A stretch of DNA of 38,772 bases, taken from contig JAUZOM010000015.1 of NCBI GenBank assembly GCA_030706465.1, forward strand, positions 1-38,772, in the 5' to 3' direction. The notes below the pieces were generated by a model that worked only from the letters and a program-made list of their open reading frames with translations, had not been told where the DNA came from and did not search any database. Origin of the DNA: Bacteroidota bacterium. GTDB taxonomy: Bacteria; Bacteroidota; Bacteroidia; Bacteroidales; Paludibacteraceae. Shown here one piece after another: positions 17,901 through 26,542 of this stretch. Numbering within the stretch: the first letter of the stretch is position 1; each line of letters starts with the position of its first letter. The position numbers and the translations under genes were made by a program.

Positions 17901-19208
17901 ATTGCTCTAACAACTCAAAATATCCCATACGGATCTAAATTATACGTTAAAGATGGAGAGTTGGGAACAAAAGGTCAAATTGTCTGCGAATGGGACCCTT
18001 TTAATGCTGTAATTATTTCAGAGACAGAAGGTAAAATCGAATTTGAAGATGTTGTTGAAAATATCACTTTCAAGACTGAGACAGATGATGCTACCGGCTT
18101 ACGCGAAAAGATTATCATTGAGTCGAAAGATCGTAATAAGGTTCCAAGTGCTCATATTTTATCGAAGGATGGCTCTATCTTACGTACATATAACTTACCG
18201 GTGGGTGCCCACTTGGTATTGGATAACGGCGATAAGATTAAAACCGGTCAAATGTTGGTAAAGATTCCACGTGCTGTTGGAAAAGCAGGTGATATTACCG
18301 GTGGTCTTCCACGTGTAACGGAATTATTCGAGGCACGTAACCCATCGAATCCAGCAGTAGTTGCCGAAATTGATGGTGAGGTAACCTTTGGAAAGATCAA
18401 ACGTGGTAATCGTGAATTAGCAGTTACTTCCAAAACAGGTGAAGTCAAGAAATACATGATTCCACTTTCAAAACAAATATTGGTTCAGGAAAATGACTTT
18501 GTTCGTGCAGGAACTCCGCTTTCGGATGGAGCTACCACACCTTCGGATATTTTGTTGATCAAAGGGCCTACTGCAGTTCAGGATTATATTGTAAACGAAG
18601 TTCAGGACGTTTATCGCTTACAAGGTGTAAAAATTAACGATAAACACTTTGAAGTAATTGTACGTCAGATGATGCGTAAAGTTGACATTCTGGAACAAGG
18701 AGATACAAGATTCCTCGAAAAACAAATCGTTGATAAAAACGAATTTATGGAAGAGAATGATCGTATCTGGGGTAAAAAAGTAATTCTGGATGCCGGGGAT
18801 TCGAGTACACTAAAACCTGGACAGATTATTACGGCTCGTAAACTTCGTGACGAAAACAGCATGTTAAAACGTCGTGACATGCGCCTGGTGCAGACACGCG
18901 ATGCAATAGCAGCTACTTCAAATCAAATTTTACAAGGGATTACCCGAGCTGCTCTTCAAACCAATAGCTTTATGTCTGCGGCGTCTTTCCAGGAAACAAC
19001 GAAAGTACTTAACGACGCGGCTATAAATGGGAAAGTAGACAGATTGGAAGGCTTGAAAGAGAACGTAATCTGTGGACATTTAATTCCAGCCGGAACAGGA
19101 CAACGTGACTTTGATAAAATTGTGGTTTACTCACGTGATGAGTACGACAAGAAAGTTGATGCCCGTAAGAACGTATTGGATATGGAAGACCGAGAATCAG
19201 AAGAATAA
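14913..19208 (+). CDS. rpoC: DNA-directed RNA polymerase subunit beta'
   Basis: A 1431-residue beta' subunit. The N-terminal zinc site [19 protein letters not shown] is near residues 69-87, and the magnesium-binding motif NADFDGD is at 471-477. The second zinc site contains [13 protein letters not shown] near residue 890. The bridge helix and trigger-loop region includes the canonical [16 protein letters not shown]. The C-terminal extension ends in acidic residues. It is read with rpoB and ends at a strong terminator at 19229. Confidence 0.99.
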   Translation: MAFKNDNKVKSNFNKISIGLASPEEILKLSSGEVLKPETINYRTYKPERDGLFCERIFGPTKDFECHCGKYKRIRYKGIVCDRCGVEVTEKKVRRERMGHIQLVVPVAHIWYFRSLPNKIGYLLGMPTKKLDSIIYYEKYVIIQGGILENGENIAQGELLSEDEYLDILEALPRENQLLEDTDPNKFIAKMGADAIHDMLSRLDLDVLSYDLRHKANTDTSQQRKNEALKRLQIVESFRASKLRNKPEWMIIKIVPVIPPELRPLVPLDGGRFATSDLNDLYRRVIIRNNRLKRLIEIKAPEVILRNEKRMLQEAVDSLFDNSRKSSAVKTDANRPLKSLSDSLKGKQGRFRQNLLGKRVDYSARSVIVVGPELKMHECGLPKDMAAELYKPFVIRKLIERGIVKTVKSAKKIVDRKDPVIWDILEYVMKGHPVLLNRAPTLHRLGIQAFQPKMIEGKAIQLHPLACTAFNADFDGDQMAVHLPLGNEAILEAQMLMLASHNILNPANGAPITVPSQDMVLGLYYITKPRKGALGEGLIFYSPEEAEIAYNERKVALHSWIKVKTKDLDSEGKLVDTIIETTVGRILFNKCVPTEVGYINELLSKKSLRDIIGNVIDICGVARTAHFLDDIKDLGYYMAFKGGLSFNLNDVIIPPEKDELVKEGNAEVDEILNNYNMGFITFNERYNQIIDTWTHVNSKLSNILMKQLSTDNQGFNSVYMMLDSGARGSKEQIRQLSGMRGLMAKPQKSGAEGGQIIENPILSNFKEGLSVLEYFISTHGARKGLADTALKTADAGYLTRRLVDVSQDVIINEDDCGTLRGLIATEMKNNEEVISSLYERILGRVSVHDIYHPLTGELIVSSGSQITELLAKKIQDSPIERVEIRSVLTCESKKGVCAKCYGRNLATGKMVHIGEAVGVIAAQSIGEPGTQLTLRTFHVGGVASNVGAENKIILRYDGRIEFDELRTVDAIEDNVNVHQVVVSRLTEMRVIDTNTGIALTTQNIPYGSKLYVKDGELGTKGQIVCEWDPFNAVIISETEGKIEFEDVVENITFKTETDDATGLREKIIIESKDRNKVPSAHILSKDGSILRTYNLPVGAHLVLDNGDKIKTGQMLVKIPRAVGKAGDITGGLPRVTELFEARNPSNPAVVAEIDGEVTFGKIKRGNRELAVTSKTGEVKKYMIPLSKQILVQENDFVRAGTPLSDGATTPSDILLIKGPTAVQDYIVNEVQDVYRLQGVKINDKHFEVIVRQMMRKVDILEQGDTRFLEKQIVDKNEFMEENDRIWGKKVILDAGDSSTLKPGQIITARKLRDENSMLKRRDMRLVQTRDAIAATSNQILQGITRAALQTNSFMSAASFQETTKVLNDAAINGKVDRLEGLKENVICGHLIPAGTGQRDFDKIVVYSRDEYDKKVDARKNVLDMEDRESEE

Positions 19209-19228
19209 CTAATTTTTCAGATATTGAC

Positions 19229-19266
19229 AACGAGGTTGTTTTCTTTTCGAAGGCAACCTCGTTTTT
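19229..19266 (+). terminator. Terminator after rpoC
   Basis: AACGAGGTTG (19229-19238) pairs exactly with CAACCTCGTT (19254-19263), followed by a T run. It ends the rpoBC transcript 20 bases after the rpoC stop. Confidence 0.9.
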
Positions 19267-19306
19267 GTGATGTTAAGTTTTGGTTCACTCAAAAAAAGAC
19301 TGTATC

Positions 19307-19337
19307 TTAGTACGATTTTTTGTAAGCCCTAATTTTG
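19307..19337 (+). promoter_or_regulatory. Promoter of the manC-mutL unit
   Basis: TAATTTTG (19330-19337) matches TAnnTTTG. TTAG at 19307-19310, with a 19-base spacer, is a partial -33 match. The ATG follows 22 bases after the element. Confidence 0.6.
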
Positions 19338-19358
19338 AAACTCTAACCATTCATTAAA

Positions 19359-20432
19359 ATGAAACATAATTATTGTATTATTATGGCAGGTGGCGTTGGT
19401 AGCCGCTTTTGGCCATTCAGTAGAAATGACCGTCCTAAACAGTTTCTTGATTTTTTTGGAACCGGTCGGTCACTTTTACAAATGACTTTTGATCGTGTCA
19501 GACATTTAGTGCCCACAGAAAATATCCTAATCGTATCAAACATTATTTATAAAGATTTAATTCTGGAACAACTACCTGAAATTAAACCTGATCAGGTTTT
19601 GTTGGAACCTAACCGGCGAAATACGGCACCTTGTATTGCCTATGCCATAAATCGTATCAAAGCTGTTACCGATAAAGCTAACATTATAGTTGCACCTTCT
19701 GATCACCTAATTTTAAAAGAGACCGATTTTCTTGAAACTATAAAAATTGGACTTGATTTTGTTGAGAAAAACGATTGTCTTCTGACATTAGGGATTAAAC
19801 CTAGCCGTCCAGAGACAGGGTATGGCTATATTCAAATCGATGAAGGTGAAACGAACCTTCGGAGAGTTAAAACTTTCACCGAAAAACCAAATGCGGAATT
19901 AGCTAAAGTCTTTTTTGAAACAGGAGAATTCTTTTGGAACTCCGGTATTTTCCTTTGGAATCTGCAGACTATTGATAAAGCATTCAATGATTTATTACCA
20001 GAAGTATCGAACAAGTTTAAAGCTGGTAAAGAATTCTTCAATACAAAAGAAGAGCAGGAATTTATTGATGAGATGTATCCCTCCTGCCCTAACATATCTA
20101 TCGACTACGGTATCATGGAAAAAGCATCCGATGTCTATGTACTCTGTTCTGATTTTGGATGGACCGATCTGGGGACTTGGGGGTCTTTATATGAAATGTC
20201 GCCCAAAGATGAGCATCAAAATGTAACCTTAAAATGCAAAACCGCCTTCTATGAAAGTGAAGAGAATATTATTGTCCTTCCTTCCGACAAGCTTGCAGTG
20301 ATTCAAGATTTAGAGGGATATATTGTTGCAGAATCGGATAATGTACTGCTCATTTGCAAACGTGAAAATGAACAACGCATTCGTCAGTTTGTTAATGATG
20401 TCAATGTGAAATTTGATGGGAAATATAACTGA
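19359..20432 (+). CDS. manC: Mannose-1-phosphate guanylyltransferase
   Basis: A 357-residue nucleotidyltransferase that makes GDP-mannose from GTP and mannose 1-phosphate, for O-glycans, capsule or lipopolysaccharide. The family signature is GGVGSRFWPFSRNDRPKQFL at residues about 11-30. EPNRRNTAPCIAYA, APSDHL and the FWNSGIFLWN block follow. It lacks the C-terminal phosphomannose isomerase cupin of longer ManC/AlgA proteins, the usual Bacteroidota form. The mutL ATG follows 12 bases after its stop, so the two probably share a transcript. Confidence 0.93.
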   Translation: MKHNYCIIMAGGVGSRFWPFSRNDRPKQFLDFFGTGRSLLQMTFDRVRHLVPTENILIVSNIIYKDLILEQLPEIKPDQVLLEPNRRNTAPCIAYAINRIKAVTDKANIIVAPSDHLILKETDFLETIKIGLDFVEKNDCLLTLGIKPSRPETGYGYIQIDEGETNLRRVKTFTEKPNAELAKVFFETGEFFWNSGIFLWNLQTIDKAFNDLLPEVSNKFKAGKEFFNTKEEQEFIDEMYPSCPNISIDYGIMEKASDVYVLCSDFGWTDLGTWGSLYEMSPKDEHQNVTLKCKTAFYESEENIIVLPSDKLAVIQDLEGYIVAESDNVLLICKRENEQRIRQFVNDVNVKFDGKYN

Positions 20433-20444
20433 TTACTGATAAGC

Positions 20445-22292
20445 ATGAGTGATATTATTCATCTTTTACCCGATTCAGTGGCCAATCAAATTGCGGCCGG
20501 TGAAGTGATTCAACGCCCTGCATCGGTTTTAAAAGAATTGGTTGAGAATTCAATTGATGCGGGAGCTACCTTTATTCAGATTGTGATTAAAGATGCCGGT
20601 CGTACATTGATACAAGTGGTTGATAATGGGAAAGGAATGAGTGAGACTGATGCCAGGATGGCATTTGAGCGGCATGCAACTTCGAAGATAGAAAACGCAG
20701 ACGATTTGTTTTCACTACGCACAATGGGTTTCCGTGGAGAGGCATTGGCCTCTATTGCTGCTGTTGCCCAGGTGGAATTAAGGACCCGTCGTTCAGAGGA
20801 TGAATTGGGAATACTGGTAGAAATAGCCGGTACAAGGGTGTTCAAACAGGAAACGGTTCAATGCGATTTAGGGACTTCGTTCCAAGTGAAAAATCTTTTC
20901 TTTAACGTTCCGGCACGACGTCGCTTTCTAAAAAGTGATAATGTAGAGAAAAGTCATATTTTAACTGAATTTTATCGTGTCGCCCTGGTAAACTCCAATA
21001 TTGCTTTTTCCCTTTTTGATGGTGACGAGGAAATTTTTCAACTACCCGCCTCCAATAATAAAATTAGAATTGAGAATATCTTTGGGAAGAATGTAAAAAA
21101 GCGTTGGCAACAACAACTGCTTACCATAGAGACTTCAACAAATATCGCCAACATTCACGGTTATGTTGGCAAGCCGGAATACGCTCAGAAATCTGGTAGT
21201 CAGTATTTCTTTGTCAATGGTCGATACATGCGTCATCCCTATTTTCACAAAGCCGTATTGCTGGCCTACAATCAAATGATCCAGGCGTCTGAAAGTCCTA
21301 ACTATTTTATTTATTTAGAAGTCGATCCTCAAACCATCGATATAAACATACATCCCACCAAGACAGAAATAAAGTTCGAAAATGAACAAGCTATTTGGTC
21401 TATTCTTTCTGCAACAGTAAAAGAAGCATTAGGAAAATTCAATGTAGTCCCGTCAATCGATTTTGATCAGGAAGGGGCCGTAGATATGCCGACAGGAATA
21501 CCTATTGAAAACATACGCCCACCACAAACGAACTTTAATCCAAATTATAATCCATTTGGTACAACGAATTACAAACGTCCTGCTTTAAACTGGGAAGATC
21601 TTTATGGAGAATTTGAAAAGAAGAACGATCCTGTTGAATCTTCAGCAACAGGACAGACTAATTTTGAACCGCCTGCCACCATCTCAGTCGACACATCATT
21701 TGGACAACAACAAGAAATTGATAATATTGAGTTACGTGCTGAGAATTTCCAATATAAAAACCGGTATATTCTTACAGGGATTAAATCCGGGCTTTTAATG
21801 ATTGACCAGCACCGGGCACATACCCGTGTTTTATTTGATCAGTTTTTAATTCAAATTGAAAATTCTAAAGGTATATCCCAGCAAGTTTTATTTCCCGAAA
21901 TTTTGGAATTAAGTGTTGATGATATGCTGCTATTTGAACAAATTATGCCTGACCTGCAACACGTCGGTTTTGAATTTGAGATATTGAATAATAACTCTTT
22001 AAAAGTAATAGGTGTTTCTGCTCAAGTTGGGACTTCCAGTGTTCTCGATTTGATTCTTGATATTCTTGAGAATGCAAAAAAAACAGCTGCAGATCCTACC
22101 ACTCACTTGAAAGAGTCCATTTCACTTTCCATGGCCGAATATGCCTCTCTGAAAGCCGGGCAGCATCTGACCAACGAAGAGATGTCCGATCTGATTGACC
22201 GACTTTTTGCCTGTGCCAATCATAATTTTACACCCGATGGGAAAAAGATTATGACACTTCTTTCATTAGATGAACTGGAAAAAAGGTTTTGA
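20445..22292 (+). CDS. mutL: DNA mismatch repair protein MutL
   Basis: A 615-residue MutL that couples MutS mismatch recognition to strand removal. The N-terminal GHKL ATPase is complete: ELVENSIDAGAT, VDNGKGMS, FERHATSKI and TMGFRGEALASIAAV. A variable linker (about 340-430) leads to the C-terminal dimerisation domain. There the nuclease motif expected as DQHA-x2-E-x4-E reads DQHRAHTRVLFD at 454-465, with Thr460 and Asp465 in place of the glutamates. The later CANHNFTPDGKK (from Cys590) is retained. Whether the protein nicks DNA is therefore uncertain. mutS lies 14 kb downstream on the other strand. Confidence 0.97.
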   Translation: MSDIIHLLPDSVANQIAAGEVIQRPASVLKELVENSIDAGATFIQIVIKDAGRTLIQVVDNGKGMSETDARMAFERHATSKIENADDLFSLRTMGFRGEALASIAAVAQVELRTRRSEDELGILVEIAGTRVFKQETVQCDLGTSFQVKNLFFNVPARRRFLKSDNVEKSHILTEFYRVALVNSNIAFSLFDGDEEIFQLPASNNKIRIENIFGKNVKKRWQQQLLTIETSTNIANIHGYVGKPEYAQKSGSQYFFVNGRYMRHPYFHKAVLLAYNQMIQASESPNYFIYLEVDPQTIDINIHPTKTEIKFENEQAIWSILSATVKEALGKFNVVPSIDFDQEGAVDMPTGIPIENIRPPQTNFNPNYNPFGTTNYKRPALNWEDLYGEFEKKNDPVESSATGQTNFEPPATISVDTSFGQQQEIDNIELRAENFQYKNRYILTGIKSGLLMIDQHRAHTRVLFDQFLIQIENSKGISQQVLFPEILELSVDDMLLFEQIMPDLQHVGFEFEILNNNSLKVIGVSAQVGTSSVLDLILDILENAKKTAADPTTHLKESISLSMAEYASLKAGQHLTNEEMSDLIDRLFACANHNFTPDGKKIMTLLSLDELEKRF

Positions 22293-22535
22293 GATAGACT
22301 AACTGTTGACAATAAGATTAAACACCTTGTTTTAAGTAATTTCTTTATCTGAGCCGGTTTGAACGGTGCACCTTGTCCTGATTAAAAAAAATCCGGCTTA
22401 TGAAATGAGAATTTTATATGTTCTCAATCCATTAACATATATAATAGGACACTACTAAACTCTGTTTGTCTCATATTAAAATCCATGGTAACACAGGATA
22501 GTATTATTTACCAGCAAAAGAAACATCCCTTTTTA

Positions 22536-23189
22536 ATGAAAAACCTTCTTATTTTTGATCTCGACGGCACATTGTTGAATACCGTTGCCGATCTGGCTGA
22601 AAGCACAAACTACGCCCTGCGTCTATGCGGATTCCCTACTCACGAAGCTGAAGCCTATAAATTCTTTGTTGGAAATGGGATCAACAAACTTTTTGAACGC
22701 GCATTACCTGTAGGAGAGAAAACCCAGGAGAATATTTTAAAAATTCGACATTTTTTTCTTGAATTCTACGGGACACACAATACGGAGCTAACGGTTCCTT
22801 ATCCGGGAATTCCTGCGTTACTACAAAAACTGCAGAGTGAAGGGGTGAAACTTGCTGTTGCTTCCAATAAATATCAAAAAGGGACAGAAGAACTCATTCA
22901 ACATTTTTTCCCGGAAATTAAATTCGTCGCAGTATTTGGTCAGCGTGAGAATGTCCCTTCGAAACCCGATCCAACGATTGTTCACGACATCTTAACTGTA
23001 GCAAAAGTAGAGAAGCAACATGTCCTTTACATTGGCGATTCTGGTGTTGATATGCAAACAGCGCGGAACAGCGGGATAGATGCTGCCGGTGTTACCTGGG
23101 GGTTCCGACCACGCTCTGAAATGGAAGAGTTTTCACCAAAATATCTGGTGGAGAATCCTTCTGAAATTCTTTCAATCGTATTTAAATAA
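22536..23189 (+). CDS. HAD-superfamily phosphatase (phosphoglycolate phosphatase-like)
   Basis: A 217-residue haloacid dehalogenase hydrolase. Motif I FDLDGTLLNT has the nucleophile Asp8 and the acid Asp10. Motif II is ASNK, and motifs III/IV are SKPDP and YIGDSGVDMQTA. The alpha-helical C1 cap (FVGNGINKLFERAL) matches Gph-type enzymes, so 2-phosphoglycolate or a similar sugar phosphate is the likely substrate. ATG 22536 starts at the usual MKNLLIFDLDGT; an ATG at 22485 would add 17 unrelated residues. It follows mutL after about 240 bases with no promoter box that I could find. A bidirectional terminator ends it. Confidence 0.88.
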   Translation: MKNLLIFDLDGTLLNTVADLAESTNYALRLCGFPTHEAEAYKFFVGNGINKLFERALPVGEKTQENILKIRHFFLEFYGTHNTELTVPYPGIPALLQKLQSEGVKLAVASNKYQKGTEELIQHFFPEIKFVAVFGQRENVPSKPDPTIVHDILTVAKVEKQHVLYIGDSGVDMQTARNSGIDAAGVTWGFRPRSEMEEFSPKYLVENPSEILSIVFK

Positions 23190-23217
23190 AAAAACCGCCT
23201 GATTAGGCGGTTTTTTT
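23187..23217. terminator. Bidirectional terminator between the HAD gene and rprY
   Basis: ACCGCCT and AGGCGGT enclose GATT, with a run of A before and a run of T after, so it works on both strands. It overlaps the last bases of the HAD gene and lies 17 bases from the end of rprY. Confidence 0.95.
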
Positions 23218-23234
23218 ATTTAGCCATAAATAGA

Positions 23235-23942
23235 TTAGTCTTCTTTTACCTGTGGAGTAATCAATTTGTAACCTTTACCATGGATATTGATAATAGCTAC
23301 GTTTTGATCATCTTTCAGTAATTTGCGCAATTTAGTGATATACACATCCATGCTACGAGCATTGAAATAATTGTCATCAACCCAAATTGTTTTTAAGGCA
23401 AAATTTCTTTCTAAAATATTATTAGCATTTGCAGCAAGTAAATTCAGCAATTCTGATTCTTTAGTTGTAAGTTTCTTTGATTCTCCTTCAAAAGTAAGCA
23501 TTTGTTTTTGGGCATCAAAGGTAAATCCACCAATTTGGTAAAGAACAACGTCTTTCGCGCGTTTACCTTTTACCCGGCGTAAAATAGATTCAATACGATA
23601 TAACAATTCTTCCATGCTGAATGGTTTAGACAAATAATCGTCAGCACCTAATTTGAAACCCTGCAAAATATCTTCTTTCATTGATTTTGCTGTCAAGAAT
23701 ATAATAGGCACTTCCGAATTCAAAGCACGTACATCGGCAGCCAAAGCAAATCCGTCCTTTTTAGGCATCATCACATCAAATACACACAAGTCGTATTTGT
23801 TACGTGAAAAAGCTTTATAACCGGCTTCGCCATCGGGTTGCAAATCTGCATCGTACCCTTTAGTTTGCAAATACTCTCTGAGAAGCATGCCAAGATTTTC
23901 ATCATCTTCGCATAACAAAATTTTTACTTTTTCGTCAGTCAT
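23235..23942 (-). CDS. rprY: OmpR-family response regulator RprY
   Basis: A 235-residue two-component regulator. The receiver domain (1-120) has the acidic pair Asp13/Asp14, the phosphoacceptor Asp56 (VFDVMMPKKDG), Thr84 and Lys86 (FLTAKS). The C-terminal winged helix (about 135-230) contains LTTKESELLNLLA and the recognition stretch NARSMDVYITKLRKLL. The pattern is that of Bacteroides RprY, associated with oxidative and envelope-stress genes. Its start overlaps the rprX stop by four bases, so the pair is translationally coupled. Confidence 0.93.
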   Translation of the reverse strand: MTDEKVKILLCEDDENLGMLLREYLQTKGYDADLQPDGEAGYKAFSRNKYDLCVFDVMMPKKDGFALAADVRALNSEVPIIFLTAKSMKEDILQGFKLGADDYLSKPFSMEELLYRIESILRRVKGKRAKDVVLYQIGGFTFDAQKQMLTFEGESKKLTTKESELLNLLAANANNILERNFALKTIWVDDNYFNARSMDVYITKLRKLLKDDQNVAIINIHGKGYKLITPQVKED

Positions 23943-25477
23943 AATTCGTAATTTTTTAAAGTTGGTATTGTAATAGTGAATTTAGTTCCGATATTTATTT
24001 CGCTCTCTACTTTTATAGATCCCTTGTGTTCTGAAACTATCTTTTTCACGTATGCTAGTCCTAGCCCAAAACCCTTAACATTGTGTAGGTTACCGGTCGA
24101 TACGCGATAAAACTTTTCAAAGATACGTTTCACATCCTCTTTACTTATGCCAATGCCATTGTCCTCTATACTAATGAGCAAATTATCTTTCTCATTCCAG
24201 GTTTCTATTGTCAACAACAAGGGCTTATCCGAATATTTAAGGGCATTATCCATTAAATTAAATATTACATTCGTAAAATGGACTTCATCGACTAACGCCA
24301 GGTCGTTGGTTGCACTGAGTTTTGAGGTAATCTTACCGCCTTTACTGGTAACTTTAAGCGAAAAGTTACTTATAATATCCGAAATAAGCGAGTTGATACT
24401 GATTTCATTTAATTTTAATATCGATTTATCTTTTTCGAAGATAGCCATTTGCAACACTTTCTCTACCTGAAGACTTAATCGTTTTGTTTCATCCCGAATA
24501 ACATGGGAAATATGTTTAAGCGTTTCGGGGGTTTTTCCAACACCCGGATCCTGCAACATCTGTGAAGCTAACGAAATGGTTGATATCGGAGTTTTTAATT
24601 CATGTGTCATGTTATTAACAAAATCGTTTTTCATATTGTTCAGTTGCTTTTGTCTGAATATGATAATAATAGCTCCGATAAATATACATAAAATGAGCAC
24701 CACAAGAGCTATAGAAGGCAAAAATAAATTCATGGAACTTAAAATATAATTTTGCTTCGTCGGAAAAATAACTTGTAGATAAGCTGTCTTATTCGATTCT
24801 TCTAACGGAAAAAGTTTCTGGATGTAAGTGTTATTTTGGATGTTTGAAGCATTCACCGGAATGTCTTTATGACATTTATAAATAATCTTCCCCTGTTTAT
24901 CTACAATAGAATAGAAGAAAGGCAATTTAATGCCATTGTTGGTAAACACTTTTTCCAATATTCCGTTAAGTTCTTCAAAGTTCACCCGCTCACTGATATC
25001 TTTCTCGTCTATTTCCTTCATCCATCTAAAGACGGCCTGATCTAGGATCGTTTTAGAGCGGGAGAAATTTTGTTTGAATTTTTCCTGTAAATATCGTGAG
25101 GTTTCTTCAATGGTTGCTTTACCATGTGGCGTTGATAAGCGAATCCCGGGACGATTGAGTTGATCCGAAGTTAATTTTAGATTTTCGGCCATACTATCGA
25201 TGTTATTTTTCAATCGCAGATTTTGGGCATCCATGCTCAAGAGTTTATTTTTACTCCCGGAATAATCAACTCCTTCCAAAGTTTGTCCAAGATATTCAAG
25301 GGCTTCATTTTCCTCAACTAAACTTACCGTTTGAAATAAACTTCGTTGTACATTATCATTAAACTGGTTTTCTACCATCTCGGCATTTACCCGCACGTAC
25401 CTTGCTTGTACGACAATAAGTCCTACAAAGGTCAAAATCATAAAAGCCATGAGTATCCAGATAGTTGTTCGCTTCAT
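23939..25477 (-). CDS. rprX: Sensor histidine kinase RprX
   Basis: A 512-residue membrane kinase partnered with RprY. TM1 is at about 5-25 and TM2 at about 250-275, enclosing a 225-residue periplasmic sensor domain without a family I can name. The H box NNMTHELKTPISTISLASQM places the phosphorylated His at 292. The ATPase motifs are present: NLMDNALKYS (N box), IEDNGIGIS (G1) and GFGLGLAYVK (G2). No HAMP domain is evident between TM2 and the H box. A promoter-like element lies only a few bases before the start codon. Confidence 0.93.
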   Translation of the reverse strand: MKRTTIWILMAFMILTFVGLIVVQARYVRVNAEMVENQFNDNVQRSLFQTVSLVEENEALEYLGQTLEGVDYSGSKNKLLSMDAQNLRLKNNIDSMAENLKLTSDQLNRPGIRLSTPHGKATIEETSRYLQEKFKQNFSRSKTILDQAVFRWMKEIDEKDISERVNFEELNGILEKVFTNNGIKLPFFYSIVDKQGKIIYKCHKDIPVNASNIQNNTYIQKLFPLEESNKTAYLQVIFPTKQNYILSSMNLFLPSIALVVLILCIFIGAIIIIFRQKQLNNMKNDFVNNMTHELKTPISTISLASQMLQDPGVGKTPETLKHISHVIRDETKRLSLQVEKVLQMAIFEKDKSILKLNEISINSLISDIISNFSLKVTSKGGKITSKLSATNDLALVDEVHFTNVIFNLMDNALKYSDKPLLLTIETWNEKDNLLISIEDNGIGISKEDVKRIFEKFYRVSTGNLHNVKGFGLGLAYVKKIVSEHKGSIKVESEINIGTKFTITIPTLKNYEL

Positions 25478-25484
25478 AACAGCA

Positions 25485-25503
25485 CAAATTTACATCAAAA
25501 TTA
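25485..25503 (-). promoter_or_regulatory. Two overlapping -7 elements of rprXY
   Basis: On the minus strand TAATTTTG (25503-25496) and TAAATTTG (25492-25485) both match TAnnTTTG and lie 18 and 7 bases before the rprX ATG. The nearer one would give an almost leaderless mRNA. No clear -33 TTTG is present, which suits an activated promoter. Confidence 0.5.
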
Positions 25504-25960
25504 AATGTTAATTGTATATTTAACTATGTTTAACGTGGAACGTTTTATAAAAATATATTTTATTATGAATTGTTTAACGTTAAAATTAATCGTTTCTAAA
25601 CAAGCTTTGATAAATTAAGCGTTAAATGGTTTATTATCGGATGCTTTTTATTTAAAAGAAACATAATCGATCTGCTTAACATCTTAACAAATAAAGGTTT
25701 CATCAGTTTACGAACTAATGTATTTTTATTTAAACAAATTAAAATGAATATAGTTGCCGCCCCATTTAATATCTGGATAATTCGAGAAACAATGTTTCGT
25801 CTTAGCCGATAGTTGCTCAAAATTCTTTGTTCTTACGCTTCAGGCAACAGTTAATGACCCTTTCGCAATTCAAGCCTTTTATCATTCAACGAAACACCCA
25901 CTCTACTTACGGGTTAGAAAACACGCAAACAATTCATTTATAGTAAATTAACATACACTG
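25504..25960. other. AT-rich gene-free stretch upstream of rprX
   Basis: The motif GTTTAACGT occurs near 25528 and again at 25572. The second is part of the palindrome TTTAACGTTAAA (25573-25584), and GCGTTAAA follows near 25620. These could be operator sites for rprXY. A 74-codon minus-strand frame at 25596-25820 has no protein features and is not called. From 25961 repeat copy B begins. Confidence 0.45.
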
Positions 25961-26320
25961 CTTTTAATTCAGGTTGCCTCTTCGCCTGAACAGAAGTTCA
26001 ACGGATTCCTTCCGCCATTCATTCTTACTATGAAGGGACTTTAGTTAGGGTTCGGATAGGGTTCGGTTAGGGTTCAGTTAGGGTTCAGTTAGGGTTCAGT
26101 TAGGGTTCAGTTAGGTATAGCTATCCAAACCCTATCCGAACCTTATCTGAATTCTTTCCGATACCACTTTATACCTAAACTGGATATACTATTGGATTAG
26201 GATAAGTAAAGAAAACCAGGACAAGAAAAATAATACCGGAATGCCTCCATTTTCTTGCCAAAATCAATTCAGAGCTCAGGACTCAAGGCCGTTTAGGTTT
26301 TATACGTTGTGCTTACGTTT
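25961..26320 (+). repeat. Dispersed repeat copy B: flank, six 11-bp units, imperfect palindrome, inverted units, flank
   Basis: The left flank at 25961-26047 matches copies A (inverted) and C. Six tandem 11-bp units (GGGTTCGGATA, GGGTTCGGTTA, then four GGGTTCAGTTA) fill 26048-26113. A near-palindrome GGTATAGCTATCC (26114-26126) leads into inverted units AAACCCTATCC and GAACCTTATCTGA. The right flank from about 26156 to 26320 again matches copy C (for example TATACCTAAA, GATAAGTAAA, CTTGCC, CGTTTA). The element is non-coding. Confidence 0.8.
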
Positions 26321-26422
26321 TTCACTTAGAGGAAACATCGGATAATCATTTTATAGTTTGATCAGGACTCATTTACCGCTTTCTATGAAAATTTGCCTGA
26401 CCGGATTGAAACAAGTACCAAA

Positions 26423-26454
26423 ATTGCATATTGATCCAAAAAACCTTATATTTG
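26423..26454 (+). promoter_or_regulatory. Promoter of the S9 peptidase gene
   Basis: ATTG (26423-26426), a 20-base spacer and TATATTTG (26447-26454) match the Bacteroidota consensus well. The leader to ATG 26543 is about 80 bases without a Shine-Dalgarno. Between repeat copy B and this promoter I see nothing else. Confidence 0.7.
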
Positions 26455-26542
26455 TAAGCCAAAAAAAGACATCAGGCCGATCACCAGGGACCACACTCAA
26501 ACAAAAACCAACTTTTGCAACCTCAAAACTTCATCAATAAAA

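Noticed and set aside
25596-25820. 74-codon minus-strand frame upstream of rprX
   Set aside because: AT-rich sequence with low-complexity composition and no promoter or start signal.
26048-26113. CRISPR array
   Set aside because: The 11-bp units are contiguous with no unique spacers, and no cas genes are present.
26358-26540. 60-codon plus-strand frame before the S9 peptidase
   Set aside because: It contains the peptidase promoter and leader, and has no recognisable domain or start signal.
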